From Streptomyces sp. NBC_00286 (GTDB taxonomy: Bacteria > Actinomycetota > Actinomycetes > Streptomycetales > Streptomycetaceae): a stretch of DNA of 64,000 nt. Below, one piece after another: positions 1-8,835 of this stretch. Below the pieces are notes generated by a model. The model made no database searches and was not told where the DNA came from. It worked only from the letters and a program-made list of their open reading frames with translations. Numbering within the stretch: the first letter of the stretch is position 1; each line of letters begins with the position of its first letter. The translations under genes were made by a program, and so were the position numbers. The DNA lies in contig NZ_CP108054.1 in assembly GCF_036173125.1 (NCBI RefSeq), positions 248,001-312,000 on the forward strand. The letters are read 5' to 3'.

Positions 1-6
1 CCGTCC

Positions 7-26
7 CTGGGGGCTGCCGCCCCCAG
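7..26. terminator. GC-rich stem-loop (terminator-like)
   Basis: CTGGGGGC and GCCCCCAG form a perfect 8-bp stem with a TGCC loop. There is no U-tract, as is usual for Streptomyces hairpin terminators. It could end a gene lying left of the window; the gene it serves is not visible. Confidence 0.5.
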
Positions 27-54
27 ACCCCCGCTTTCGGCCTGAACGGCCTCG

Positions 55-194
55 TCCTCAATCGCCGGACGGGCTGATTGATGCGGGACTGGGCTGCAAA
101 GTGCCCCTGGGCAAGGATCCACTTGGGCAGCGGAACCTCAGCTGCGGAAATCAGCCCAGGTCCGCGGAAAATCAGCCCCTCCGGCGTTTGAGGA
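55..194. repeat. Inverted pair of a Streptomyces-type intergenic repeat
   Basis: Positions 55-79 (beginning TCCTCAATCGCCGGAC) recur in inverted orientation at 170-194 (ending CCGGCGTTTGAGGA), with a few mismatches. The two copies flank about 90 bases with no gene. Similar CGCCGGACGGGCTGA-type segments are frequent in Streptomyces intergenic DNA (recalled knowledge). No reading frame here looks coding, so the whole 1-323 stretch is read as intergenic DNA. Confidence 0.55.
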
Positions 195-203
195 GCGGGG
201 GTC

Positions 204-270
204 CGGGGGCTGGCCCCCGAAACGGGGCCGGGGGCGCAGCCCCCAGCGGGGCTCTGGGGCCAGGCCCCAG
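204..270 (-). terminator. Cluster of three stem-loops after the ADH gene
   Basis: Three adjacent perfect hairpins lie just past the stop of the leftward ADH operon: CGGGGGC/GCCCCCG (204-219), GGGGGC/GCCCCC (230-244) and CTGGGGC/GCCCCAG (254-270). Their position makes them the likely transcription end of the importer-ADH operon. Confidence 0.6.
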
Positions 271-323
271 GGACGGGACGGGAAGGGGCGGCGGGGGCGA
301 AAAAACCACGCCCGCATCCCGGC

Positions 324-1367
324 TCACCCGCGCGGCAGCACCACCGCCCGGCCGACGATCTCCCCGGCATGCAAGCGCTCGTACGCCAACGGAGCATCCT
401 CGATCGAGAACGTCTCCACATGGGAGGAGACCAACCCCTCCCGCGCAAGCCCGACAACGTCGATGAGTTCCACCCGGCTCCCCCAGTACGGCGCCGACGC
501 GGACACCCCGAACGGCAACCCCCCACCGAAGCCGACCGCCAGAGTCCCGCCCCCGATGCCGACGACGGTCACATCCCCCGCCACCGCCACCGCCGCGGCG
601 GCCACCGCCAAGGTCGCCTCGGCCCCCACGAAGTCCAGCACGACCTCCGCCCCGGTGCCGCCGGTCAGCTCCCGTACCCCTGCCGCCGCCTCGCCGTCGG
701 AGAGCAACGTCTCGTGGGCGCCCACCGTGCGCGCCAGCTCCAGCTTCTCCTTGCTCACATCGAGAGCGACCACCCGGGCCGACGTCAGCGCACGCAGCAG
801 CTGCACGGCGAGATGCCCCAGACCACCGACACCGATCACCACTGCCGTGCTGCCGGGGACCAGCTTCGGCAACACCTGCCGGATCGCGTGATACGGCGTC
901 AGCCCGGCATCGGTGAGCGGTGCCGCCTGCACCGGGTCCAGTCCGCCCAACGGCACCAAGTGGCGGGGCGAATCCACCACCATGTACTCGGCGAGGGCAC
1001 CGGGAGAGCCCAGGCCGGGCGGCATGATGCCGAGCCCGGCGGCGTGCGGGCAGTAGTTCTCCCTGCCCTCGGCGCAGGTGCGGCAGCGGCCGCAGCCCCA
1101 CGGGCCGTACACCGCCACCTCGTCGCCCTCCGCGACCTCGGTGACACCGCTGCCCAGAGCCGCTACCGTGCCGACACCTTCGTGTCCGAGCGTCATCGGC
1201 AGCGGGTAGGGGAAGATTTCCTCCGGCCAGCTCATGACCGCCAGGTCGGAGTGGCACAGCCCCGCCGCCGTCACCTTCAACAGCACCTGGCCCGGGCCCG
1301 GCTCGGGCACCGGAACCTCGACCACCTCGGGCGCGCTGCCCACCGTGCGGTACTGAACCGCTTTCAT
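324..1367 (-). CDS. Zinc-dependent NAD(P)-alcohol dehydrogenase
   Basis: A 347-residue medium-chain alcohol dehydrogenase that should oxidise an alcohol to an aldehyde or ketone (or the reverse) with NAD(P) in the cytosol. Catalytic-zinc ligands are visible in GLCHSDLAV and GHEGVG. The structural-zinc cysteines are in CGRCRTCAEGRENYC, and the nucleotide-binding glycines in IGVGGLGHLAVQ. Length is normal for the family. The ATG has a good AAGGAG ribosome site 8 bases upstream and overlaps the permease stop by one base (TGATG), so it is the last gene of the importer operon. That context suggests it acts on the imported compound or an early product. The substrate is unknown. Confidence 0.85.
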   Translation of the reverse strand: MKAVQYRTVGSAPEVVEVPVPEPGPGQVLLKVTAAGLCHSDLAVMSWPEEIFPYPLPMTLGHEGVGTVAALGSGVTEVAEGDEVAVYGPWGCGRCRTCAEGRENYCPHAAGLGIMPPGLGSPGALAEYMVVDSPRHLVPLGGLDPVQAAPLTDAGLTPYHAIRQVLPKLVPGSTAVVIGVGGLGHLAVQLLRALTSARVVALDVSKEKLELARTVGAHETLLSDGEAAAGVRELTGGTGAEVVLDFVGAEATLAVAAAAVAVAGDVTVVGIGGGTLAVGFGGGLPFGVSASAPYWGSRVELIDVVGLAREGLVSSHVETFSIEDAPLAYERLHAGEIVGRAVVLPRG

Positions 1368-2467
1368 CAGCAGATCTCCTTGTCAGGGGTGGCTACGGGC
1401 TCGGCGGGCGGCGACTTCCGGCGGCGCAGAACCGTCGGCAGCGCGATCCGCCCACCCGTGAGGACCAGCGCAACGATGAGGACCGAGCCGGTGAACAGGC
1501 TCGCTGCCCACTGCGCGCTGGTGGCGAGCCCGAGCCCGGTGATGCCGGTGCCGAGGAGCAGTACGGCGAGCACGGTGCCCCAGGCGTTGAAGCGACCCGC
1601 GCGCAGCTGGGTCGCCCCGACGAAGGCCGCCGCGTAGGCGGAGAGCAGATACGGCGTGCCGGCGGTCGGCGACCCGGATCCCACCGAGGACGCGAAGACG
1701 ATCCCGGCGAAACCGGAGAGCAGCGCGGACGCCACCAGTGTCAGGAAACGCAGCCGGTCGGTGCGTACTCCTTGCAGGCGTGCCGCGTCGGCGTTGAATC
1801 CGGTCGCGTACAACCGGCGCCCGCCGGCGGTGTGTTCGAGCAGGAACCAGATGGCCGTCGCGGCGAGCAGCAGATACAGCACCGGCAGCGTGATGCCGCC
1901 CGCGTCCAGCTGGGCGATGCTCGCAAACGGCTTGTCGAGCAGCTGCACACCGGTGATGGAGCTGTCGTTCGTGACCATGGTGATCAGGGACTGGATCAGT
2001 GCCCCGGTGGCCAGGGTGGCGATGAACGAGTCGACCCGCAGCACCACCACCACGATTCCGTTGACCACGCCGATGAGCAGCGCGGCGGTCATCGCCAGGG
2101 CGATCGCCGCGCCGGGGCCCAGGCCCGTGGAGACCATGAAGTACGCGGTCAGCACGCTGGTGAGCGACATGATGAAGGCGACGGACAGGTCGAAGACGCG
2201 CGCGGCGAGCGGCAGTACGACGCTGAGGGCGACCAGCCCTGCCACGGCGTTGCCGTTCAGGACCTGCTTGACCGTGATGGCTGTCGGGAACGTCTCCGGC
2301 ACCCAGACGGAGAAGAGCACGACGATGACCAGCCATACGTAGACGGCGCCGATGTTCCGGAACGACAGGGCCGCCGCTGCCCGTCGGCCCCACGCACCAG
2401 GGGCGGGCGCGGGCCTGTCCGGTTCCGGTGGCGCGGCGGGGCGGGCCCGGGTCGGGGTGGATGTCAT
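1367..2467 (-). CDS. Sugar-type (CUT2) ABC transporter permease
   Basis: A 366-residue RbsC/XylH-type inner-membrane permease. After an Ala/Pro-rich cytoplasmic tail of about 45 residues there are 8-10 hydrophobic segments, for example VYVWLVIVVLFSVWV, VVLVLRVDSF and AAFVGATQLRAGRFNAWGT, which resembles the family's C-terminal signature region. The ATG at 2467 forms an ATGA overlap with the ATPase stop, so translation is coupled; the longer upstream frame inside the ATPase gene is a shadow. It should form the channel for the solute bound by the lipoprotein encoded upstream. CUT2 systems import ribose, xylose, autoinducer-2, inositol and other polyols; the ligand here is not evident. Confidence 0.85.
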   Translation of the reverse strand: MTSTPTRARPAAPPEPDRPAPAPGAWGRRAAAALSFRNIGAVYVWLVIVVLFSVWVPETFPTAITVKQVLNGNAVAGLVALSVVLPLAARVFDLSVAFIMSLTSVLTAYFMVSTGLGPGAAIALAMTAALLIGVVNGIVVVVLRVDSFIATLATGALIQSLITMVTNDSSITGVQLLDKPFASIAQLDAGGITLPVLYLLLAATAIWFLLEHTAGGRRLYATGFNADAARLQGVRTDRLRFLTLVASALLSGFAGIVFASSVGSGSPTAGTPYLLSAYAAAFVGATQLRAGRFNAWGTVLAVLLLGTGITGLGLATSAQWAASLFTGSVLIVALVLTGGRIALPTVLRRRKSPPAEPVATPDKEIC

Positions 2468-3981
2468 GTCCCTGAAGTTCCTTCCATGGCATGGACGAGC
2501 GTGGGCTCGGTGATGTCCCGGCCGCCGATCTCCCGTACGACCCGGCCGTCCCTCACTACGAGGACTCGGTTGCACAGCGCGAGCAGGTCCTGCGTGTCGG
2601 AGGAGGACACGATGACGCCCATGCCCTCGTCGGCCTGACGCTCGATCAGGTCGTACAGCTGCAGGCGGGTGCCGATGTCGACGCCGGCCGTGGGTTCGCA
2701 GAGCATCAGCACCGGCGGGCGCTGGGCCAGGCAGCGGGCCATCACGACCTTCTGCTGGTTGCCGCCGCTCAGGGTGGTGATCCGGGCCCCGCGCCCGGCG
2801 GTGCGCACGCCGACCCGCTCGATCCACTCCTCGGCGAGCGCGCCCTCCCGTCCTCGGTGCAGCCGGCCGACGCGGGCACGGAGGCGGTCGAGCAGGGGAA
2901 GGGTGAGGTTCTCCCCCACCGAGAAGTCGCCGATCACTCCCTCGCCCGCCCGGTCCGCGGGGACCAGGGGGAGGCCGAGACCGCCGGCGTCGCGCGCGTC
3001 AACCCACCGCTCGGAGCGCTCCGGCAGGCGCAGTCTGCCGCGTACCGGCCCGGTGTGGGCCCCGCACACCGCGTACGGCACGATCTCGTGGCCGGAGCCG
3101 ACGAGGCCGGTGATGCCCAGGCGCTCGCCCCTGGCCAGGTCGAAGTCGATTCCGCGCAGGGGGCCCGCCCACAGGTCGCGGACCTCCAGTACGGCCTCGG
3201 AGGGACCGAGAGCAGAAGCCGGCCGGTGGTCGGTCTCCATCTCCTCTCCCGCCATCAGCTCCGCCAGCGAGCGCGGAGTGAGGCCGGCGACGGGAAGGGT
3301 GGCGATCCGGCGCCCGCCGCGGATCACGGTGACCCGGTCGGCGAGCGCGAAGATCTCGTCCATCCGGTGCGAGACGTACAGGACGCCGGCACCCGTGTCG
3401 CGGATCTCCCGCACGATGTCGAAGAGCCGGGCCACCTCCCCGGGCGGGAGGACAGCGGTCGGTTCGTCGAGTACCAGGACGCCGCGCCGGCCCTCCCAGC
3501 CCTGCAGCGCGGCGGCGATGGCCACCACCGCGCGCTGGACGGGAGAGGCCAGGGCCAAGGGCCGGCGTACGTCGATGCCGAGGCCGAACCGTTCCACCAG
3601 CGCTGTCGTCCGCCGCTCCATCTCCGGCCAGCGGATGTTGCCGAAGGCCGTACGGGCGAAGCCGCGACTGAGCGCGAGGTTGTCGATGGCGCTCAACTCG
3701 CCCACCAGGCCCAGTTCCTGGTGGACAAAGCGGAGCCGGTCATGGCGGGAGGCGGCGACCTGGCTCAGGTCGAACGGCTCGCCGTCCAGTTCGGCGACCG
3801 CCCCGGGGTCCGCATGGTGGTAGCCGGCGAGGATCTTGATGAGGGTGGACTTGCCGGAACCGTTGGGGCCGATCAGTGCGTGGATTTCGCCGGGTGCGAC
3901 CTCCAGATCGACGTCCTTCAGCGCCTGGGTTCCGCCGAATCGCTTCGACAGGGCGGCCACCCGGAGCAGCGGCCGGGTCAA
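2464..3981 (-). CDS. Sugar-type ABC transporter ATPase, tandem NBD
   Basis: A 505-residue RbsA/XylG-type protein with two nucleotide-binding domains. NBD1 has Walker A GPNGSGKST and Walker B VLVLDEPTAVLP but a weak signature motif. NBD2 has a degenerate Walker A (GLVGSGHE), a good signature LSGGNQQKV and a Walker B in which Asp is replaced by Cys (LMLCEPTAGVD). Asymmetric NBDs are normal in this family. I place the start at TTG 3981, which overlaps the stop of the binding-protein gene (TTGA) and gives the usual length; the first ATG in frame lies far inside the neighbouring gene. It powers the import system made with the two flanking genes. Confidence 0.82.
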   Translation of the reverse strand: MTRPLLRVAALSKRFGGTQALKDVDLEVAPGEIHALIGPNGSGKSTLIKILAGYHHADPGAVAELDGEPFDLSQVAASRHDRLRFVHQELGLVGELSAIDNLALSRGFARTAFGNIRWPEMERRTTALVERFGLGIDVRRPLALASPVQRAVVAIAAALQGWEGRRGVLVLDEPTAVLPPGEVARLFDIVREIRDTGAGVLYVSHRMDEIFALADRVTVIRGGRRIATLPVAGLTPRSLAELMAGEEMETDHRPASALGPSEAVLEVRDLWAGPLRGIDFDLARGERLGITGLVGSGHEIVPYAVCGAHTGPVRGRLRLPERSERWVDARDAGGLGLPLVPADRAGEGVIGDFSVGENLTLPLLDRLRARVGRLHRGREGALAEEWIERVGVRTAGRGARITTLSGGNQQKVVMARCLAQRPPVLMLCEPTAGVDIGTRLQLYDLIERQADEGMGVIVSSSDTQDLLALCNRVLVVRDGRVVREIGGRDITEPTLVHAMEGTSGT

Positions 3982-5120
3982 CTCAGGCCCCAGAGCGCCT
4001 TGAACTGCGCCTCGTAGTCCTCGATGAGCGGGAAGTCGCCGTCGGCTGAGGGGAGGTTGTCCTTGGTGACCAGCATGTTGGGCAGCACCGCCTCCTGGGC
4101 CACGTCCATGGACTGGCCGGTGAAGTGGCGGGCCAGCGCGTCTGCCTGGAGCCATGCCGTCTCGTGGGAGTTCAGGGCCATGGCACCGTCGGTGAGGCCG
4201 CTCTGGATGTACTGGTAGTTCTGCGCGTCACCGACGTTGACGACGATGTGCTTGCCGGTGATGCCGGCGGTCTTCAGCGCTGCCGGGACGCCGACGTTGA
4301 GGAGGCCCAGGGAGAAGACGACGTGGGTCACCTTCGGATGCGATCTGAGGTACGACACCACGCGGTCCGGCATGTCCTTGCCGACGGCCGTGATCGGCAC
4401 CTCGACGGTGTCGAGTGCACAACTCTGGCACCACTGCTCGTACTTGGCCGCGAACCCTTCCTTGACGGGCTTGAGGATCGTGTAGGCCGGGAGTTCGAAG
4501 TACACGGTGTTGGCCTTGGCGCCGCTGTCCGACACCACCCATGAGGCGAGCATCTCGCCCTGGACGCCGACGTCCTTCGGTCCGTTCTTGAGCAGGGAGA
4601 TGCCGTCGCCCACCACGTCGTCGGCGTTCGACTGGATGACGGGGATGTCGGCCGCCTTCAGCCGCGCCAGCTGCTTGGCGTAGACCGCGCGTGGGAAGCC
4701 CGAGGCGACGACGGCGTCCGGCTTGTCGCGTACGGCCTGCTCGTAGGCGGCCTGGACGGACTCCGGCGTGCCCTGCGTGGGGATCTGCTTCACCGTCCAG
4801 CCCAGTTCCTCGGCGGCGGCCGTGAAGAAGTCGGCGAGATCCTTGCAGGACTGGACGCCGCAGAGGATGAAGTCGATCTGCTTGCCCTTGGGGATCTCCT
4901 TGCCCACCGGCTTGGTGATGGGGATGCGGGCCGGGCGGTCGGAGTACATCTCCGCGGCCTCGCGGGCTGCCGCGAGGCCCGGGCTGTTGGCCGCGGCGGC
5001 CTGGGAGGCGCCTGTGGCCGGAGTGGCGTCGCCGCCGCACGCCGTCAGGGCGAGCAGAGCGGTGACGGGGACGATGGCGGTGAGGGCGCGGCGGACCGCG
5101 CTACGGGGTCTGGAACTCAT
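3978..5120 (-). CDS. Sugar-type ABC substrate-binding lipoprotein
   Basis: A 380-residue periplasmic-binding-protein-like lipoprotein (Peripla_BP_4 / RbsB type). The N-terminus has basic residues, a hydrophobic stretch and the lipobox LLALTAC, so it should be lipid-anchored outside the membrane. The body has the DxxxxxGFP, QSNADD and VNVGDAQNYQY regions typical of the fold, and cysteine pairs CGVQSC and CQSC that are unusual for the family. The chosen ATG at 5120 gives a proper signal peptide; the longer frame upstream does not. It is the first gene of a four-gene operon and is divergent from a Rieske oxygenase, suggesting uptake of the substrate of that pathway. Confidence 0.83.
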   Translation of the reverse strand: MSSRPRSAVRRALTAIVPVTALLALTACGGDATPATGASQAAAANSPGLAAAREAAEMYSDRPARIPITKPVGKEIPKGKQIDFILCGVQSCKDLADFFTAAAEELGWTVKQIPTQGTPESVQAAYEQAVRDKPDAVVASGFPRAVYAKQLARLKAADIPVIQSNADDVVGDGISLLKNGPKDVGVQGEMLASWVVSDSGAKANTVYFELPAYTILKPVKEGFAAKYEQWCQSCALDTVEVPITAVGKDMPDRVVSYLRSHPKVTHVVFSLGLLNVGVPAALKTAGITGKHIVVNVGDAQNYQYIQSGLTDGAMALNSHETAWLQADALARHFTGQSMDVAQEAVLPNMLVTKDNLPSADGDFPLIEDYEAQFKALWGLS

Positions 5121-5457
5121 CGTTGAGTGCTCCCACGCATGGAGGGTCGAGAAGGCTGCGTGAACCGCCGTCGTGGGGTACGGCGCGGGCCGCCGGGGTG
5201 ACCGCGCGGCGCTGCGGCCGGGGCGGCGAAACTCCGCCCAGGCCAAGAAACTTATGAGGCACTACAGCCTCGAGTGCGTCGGAGTGTGACACGCCCCGGC
5301 AGGCTTGGGGAGAGGTTCGTCACCATGAATTCAAGCCCGTACGGGACTTTCCCTCGACAACCTCGGCCGATCCGGGATCCGGACACCGTCACGAGTGTTG
5401 CTCCCGGCCGCACCTGCTAACTACACTCACTCTAAAGTTTCTGTCGGAGGAGAGATG
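5121..5457. promoter_or_regulatory. Divergent promoter region, importer / Rieske operon
   Basis: 337 bases without a gene between two divergent operons, so both promoters and probably a shared operator must lie here. The stretch from about 5245 is relatively AT-richer. GGAGGAGAG at 5446-5454 is the ribosome site of the rightward operon; it decides for the ATG at 5458 over the ATG at 5455 on spacing. I could not identify convincing -35/-10 boxes or a palindromic operator. Confidence 0.5.
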
Positions 5458-6864
5458 ATGGACGAAACGTCGGAGTCGGTCGCCGCGCGGTGCCCCGGGC
5501 CCAGCGTCCAGGACTACCTCGACCAGGACAGCCGCCCCGTTCCCGCCGCCCTGAGGCATGACAGGAACGACTACATCGGCAGCGAGGACATCGACTCCGC
5601 GCGCTTCGTCTCCCGCGATTGGGCGGAGCGCGAGATGCGGCAGGTGTGGCGGCGCGTGTGGCAGTTCGCCTGCCTGGAGAGCGAGATCCCGGAGGTCGGC
5701 GACCACGAGGTCTACGAGATCGGCGACGACTCGCTGATCGTCGTACGGACGGCCCCCGACGAGATCCGCGCGTACGTCAACGTGTGCCTGCACCGCGGCC
5801 GCAAACTGCGCACCAGTGGCGGCAACGTCGGCGAGTTCCGCTGCTCGTTCCACGGTTTCACCTGGAACCTCGACGGCACCATGCAGACCCCGCCCTGCGC
5901 CTGGGACTTCCCGCACGTCACCCCGGAGAAGTTCGCGCTCCCCGAGGCCCAGGTGGCGACCTGGCGCGGCTTCGTCTTCATCAACATGGATCCGTACGCG
6001 GAGTCCTTCGAGAGCTATCGCGGCACCTTCGACGAGTACTACATCTGGCCGCTGGAGGACCGCTACAAGTCGCTGCACATCGCGAAGGTGCTGCCCTGCA
6101 ACTGGAAGGTCGCCCAGGACGCGTTCATCGAGTCCTTCCATGTGATCGCCACCCACCCGCAGATGCTGCCGTGGCTGGCGGACGCCAACTCCCAGTACGA
6201 CGTCATGGCGGACCAGCCCAACTGGAACCGCATGATCAACATCCAGGGTGCCCCCAGCCCGCACGTGGCGGACTCCGTCACGGAGGAGGACGTCCTGGAG
6301 ACGTTCTACGACTCGCGTGCGTTCTACGCGGCGGCCCAGGGCCGTGACCTGGTGATGCAGGAGGGGGACGAGATGCCGGCGATCCCGGCCGGCGGCACCG
6401 CCCGCCAGGTCCTCGCCGAGCGGATGCGCGCACAGCTGGCGGCCACCTCGACCCAGGACTTCTCCCAGACCGCCGACACCGAACTCCTGGACGCCATCAA
6501 CTACTTGCTGTTCCCCAACTTCAACCCCTGGGGCGGCGCCAAGTCCAACATCATCTACCGGTTCAGGCCCAACGGTCTCGACCCCGACTCCTGCACCGCC
6601 GAGATCATCTTCATGTCGGCCCCGAAGAAGCCCGGCGAGATGCCGCCCCCGGCCAAGATCCGCTGGGTACCGGAGGAGATGCTCTTCGCGGACATCCCCG
6701 AACTCGGTGTCCTCGGGCCCGTCTTCGACCAGGACTGCGAGAACCTCCCCTACGTCCAGCAGGGGCTGAAGGCGATGCGCAAGCCGGGCATCACCCTGGC
6801 CAACTACCAGGAGAGCCGCATCCGCCACTTCAACCAGACGCTCGACCGGTGGATGAACACGTGA
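5458..6864 (+). CDS. Rieske non-heme iron oxygenase, alpha subunit
   Basis: A 468-residue aromatic-ring-hydroxylating-type oxygenase large subunit. The Rieske [2Fe-2S] ligands are CLHRG (about Cys111, His113) and CSFHG (about Cys129, His132). The mononuclear iron site is in DAFIESFHVIATH (about His228, His233). No small beta subunit gene follows, which points to a homomeric monooxygenase or dioxygenase fed by a ferredoxin. The ferredoxin gene follows directly with a GTGA overlap. A dedicated ferredoxin reductase is not present in this window. The substrate is unknown; the neighbours (CurA-like reductase, importer, CoA-ester genes) suggest an early oxidation step in catabolism. Confidence 0.85.
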   Translation: MDETSESVAARCPGPSVQDYLDQDSRPVPAALRHDRNDYIGSEDIDSARFVSRDWAEREMRQVWRRVWQFACLESEIPEVGDHEVYEIGDDSLIVVRTAPDEIRAYVNVCLHRGRKLRTSGGNVGEFRCSFHGFTWNLDGTMQTPPCAWDFPHVTPEKFALPEAQVATWRGFVFINMDPYAESFESYRGTFDEYYIWPLEDRYKSLHIAKVLPCNWKVAQDAFIESFHVIATHPQMLPWLADANSQYDVMADQPNWNRMINIQGAPSPHVADSVTEEDVLETFYDSRAFYAAAQGRDLVMQEGDEMPAIPAGGTARQVLAERMRAQLAATSTQDFSQTADTELLDAINYLLFPNFNPWGGAKSNIIYRFRPNGLDPDSCTAEIIFMSAPKKPGEMPPPAKIRWVPEEMLFADIPELGVLGPVFDQDCENLPYVQQGLKAMRKPGITLANYQESRIRHFNQTLDRWMNT

Positions 6865-7190
6865 CGCACCGTGTGGCGGGCCATCGTGTGTCGGTCAGGC
6901 CCTCCGGCGTCGAACTCGAAGTGCTCGACGGCGAAGACCTGTTCAGCGCCGCCCAGCGGCTCGGATACCGCTGGCCCACCGTCTGCGGTGGCAAGGGCAC
7001 CTGCCGTACCTGCTTCGTAGCGGTCGAGGAGGGCACCGAGAACTGTTCCCCCGTGGACCCGCTGGAACGCGAGGGCATCGAAGCCCTGCGCAAACCCGTG
7101 GACGGCCTGACCCGGCTCGCCTGCCGGCTCCGGGTCGAGGGCCCGGTGACCGTGACCAAGCGCGGCGTACGCCGCCGAGTGCAGGAGTGA
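6861..7190 (+). CDS. Adrenodoxin-type [2Fe-2S] ferredoxin
   Basis: A 109-residue ferredoxin with cluster ligands in CGGKGTCRTC (C-x5-C-x2-C) and a distal Cys in LACRLRV, spacing as in adrenodoxin/putidaredoxin-like proteins. It should pass electrons to the Rieske oxygenase encoded just upstream. GTG at 6861 overlaps that gene's stop (GTGA); an in-frame GTG at 6849 would add four residues. No reductase partner is adjacent. Confidence 0.82.
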   Translation: MTHRVAGHRVSVRPSGVELEVLDGEDLFSAAQRLGYRWPTVCGGKGTCRTCFVAVEEGTENCSPVDPLEREGIEALRKPVDGLTRLACRLRVEGPVTVTKRGVRRRVQE

Positions 7191-7195
7191 GCCCC

Positions 7196-7411
7196 ATGTC
7201 CAAGCAAGTGATCCACCCGCTGACCGGGCATGTGTACCGGCTCACCGAGGACGGTCTGGTCGAGGTGACCGACCCGAAGACCGGAGCACGGGGCATCTTC
7301 GACTTCCAGGCCCGTTGGCAGTCGGGCGAACTGCGCCATGCCGACCTCCAGATGGCCGGCTGGGTGGGCCGCCTCGCCCGGCGGCGCGTCCCCGAGCAGC
7401 CGGAGGAGTGA
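7196..7411 (+). CDS. Small protein of unknown function in Rieske operon
   Basis: A 71-residue soluble, charged protein that I do not recognise. It begins MSKQVIHPLTGHVYRL and contains a GIFDFQARWQSGEL stretch followed by a basic tail. A CAGGAG ribosome site sits 9 bases before the ATG. It lies 5 bases after the ferredoxin gene and 4 bases before the CurA-like gene, so it is clearly translated as part of the operon. Its position suggests an accessory or adaptor role for the oxygenase, but nothing in the sequence proves this. Confidence 0.7.
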   Translation: MSKQVIHPLTGHVYRLTEDGLVEVTDPKTGARGIFDFQARWQSGELRHADLQMAGWVGRLARRRVPEQPEE

Positions 7412-7415
7412 CCCC

Positions 7416-8468
7416 GTGACGCCCCGTACGACCCGGGTGGTCTGTCTCGTGCGCCGGCCCGACGGAGAGCCGGTCCCCGGTGACTTCGCCGTCGAGGAAC
7501 GCCCGCTCCCGTCCCTCGGCGAGGGTCAACTGCTCGTCCGCAACCTCTACATGAGCGTCGACCCGTCCATGCGCGGGCGGCTGGAGAGCACCGAGAAGCA
7601 CTACACGCACAACTTCACGCCCGGATCGCCGCTCGACGGCCGGGCGTTGGGTGTCGTGGAGGAGAGCCGCTGTTCGTCCGTGCCGGCGGGGGCGTATGTG
7701 CGCCACCAGCTGGGCTGGCGGGAGTGGGCCGTGCTGGATGCCTCGGACACCGACGGCGCCGGTCGTATCGATCCTGAACTCGCGCCGCTGCCCACATGGT
7801 TGGGGCTGCTCGGGCAGACCGGCTTCACCGCGTACGTCGGGCTGGCCCGGATCGCCGAGATACGCGCTGGCGACACCGTCTTCGTGTCGGCGGCGGCCGG
7901 GGCCGTGGGCAGTGCCGCCGGGCAGTTCGCGCGGCTGCTGGGCGCGGAGCGGGTCGTCGGGACCGCCGGAGGGCCGGACAAGTGCGCCCTGCTGGTGAAG
8001 GAGTTCGGCTACGACGACGCCGCGGACTACCGCGCCGAGCCGGTGCGCGAGGCGCTGGCGCGGATGGCGCCCGAGGGCGTCGACGTCTACTTCGACAACG
8101 TGGGCGGGGAGCAACTGGTCGCCGCCCTGCACGCGTTGCGGACCGGTGGCCGGGTCGCCCTGTGCGGCATGATGTCGCAGTTCGGCGGGGAGCGGCGGTC
8201 CGCCGGCAGCAACCGGCGGTCGGCCGACATCAACCAGTTGATCCAGGCGGTGCTCAAGCGGCTGACCCTGCGCGGCTTCATCGTCCGCGACCACGAGGAT
8301 CTGCGGCCGGAGTTCGAGGAGCGGGTCGCGGGCTGGCTCCGTACGGGCCGGATCACCGCGCGCGAGACGGTGGTTGACGGCCTGGAGAACGCTCCCGGGG
8401 CGCTGCTGTCCCTGCTGGACGGTGGCAACGTCGGCAAGATGCTCGTCCGGCTGAGCGATTCCGCGTAA
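7416..8468 (+). CDS. CurA-like NADP-dependent double-bond reductase
   Basis: A 350-residue medium-chain reductase without zinc ligands, of the leukotriene B4 dehydrogenase / CurA / alkenal-reductase group. MSVDPSMRGR near the N-terminus and the glycine-rich SAAAGAVGSAAGQFARLLG cofactor motif are typical, as is YFDNVGGE. Expected reaction: NADPH reduction of an alpha,beta-unsaturated ketone or aldehyde. GTG at 7416 has a GGAGGAG site 7 bases upstream. It is the last gene of the Rieske operon and converges on the ABM gene with an 18-base gap. Confidence 0.8.
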   Translation: MTPRTTRVVCLVRRPDGEPVPGDFAVEERPLPSLGEGQLLVRNLYMSVDPSMRGRLESTEKHYTHNFTPGSPLDGRALGVVEESRCSSVPAGAYVRHQLGWREWAVLDASDTDGAGRIDPELAPLPTWLGLLGQTGFTAYVGLARIAEIRAGDTVFVSAAAGAVGSAAGQFARLLGAERVVGTAGGPDKCALLVKEFGYDDAADYRAEPVREALARMAPEGVDVYFDNVGGEQLVAALHALRTGGRVALCGMMSQFGGERRSAGSNRRSADINQLIQAVLKRLTLRGFIVRDHEDLRPEFEERVAGWLRTGRITARETVVDGLENAPGALLSLLDGGNVGKMLVRLSDSA

Positions 8469-8486
8469 CCGCAGGGGGTTTCGCCG

Positions 8487-8801
8487 TCAGCGCATGGGGC
8501 GCGACGCTGCCACCACGTGGGCCTGCAAGGAGACGCCCACGCGGGTCAGCCCGGCCACGGCGGCCCGGAAGTCCTTGATGTGCGGGGTGGTGAAGTGCTC
8601 GTCGAGAGCCTGCTGGGATGCCCACCGCTCGTACACGCGGATCCGTCGCTCGTCGCTCGGGTCCGCGGTCATGGCGTAGTCCAGACAACCGGGCTCTTCT
8701 TCGAGAGTCCGGTGCCCCAGTTCGACCAGCTGCCCCAGCATCGTGTCGCGGTCGCCAGGCTCGTAGTCCATCCAGCCGGCGACGATGACTTCCTCTGACA
8801 C
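8487..8801 (-). CDS. ABM-domain (antibiotic biosynthesis monooxygenase-type) protein
   Basis: A 104-residue single-domain ferredoxin-like-fold protein with the usual ABM pattern: a TLEEEPGCLDYAM strand region, an RIRVYERWASQQALDEHF core and a TPHIKDF C-terminal helix. Members are cofactor-less oxygenases or small ligand-binding proteins. The GTG start follows AGAGGA at good spacing. A strong hairpin at 8836-8877 separates it from the leftward gene upstream, so it is probably transcribed alone. Confidence 0.75.
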   Translation of the reverse strand: MSEEVIVAGWMDYEPGDRDTMLGQLVELGHRTLEEEPGCLDYAMTADPSDERRIRVYERWASQQALDEHFTTPHIKDFRAAVAGLTRVGVSLQAHVVAASRPMR

Positions 8802-8835
8802 GGTGGTCCTCTTCTCGGGTTTCTCGGGTCATGCG

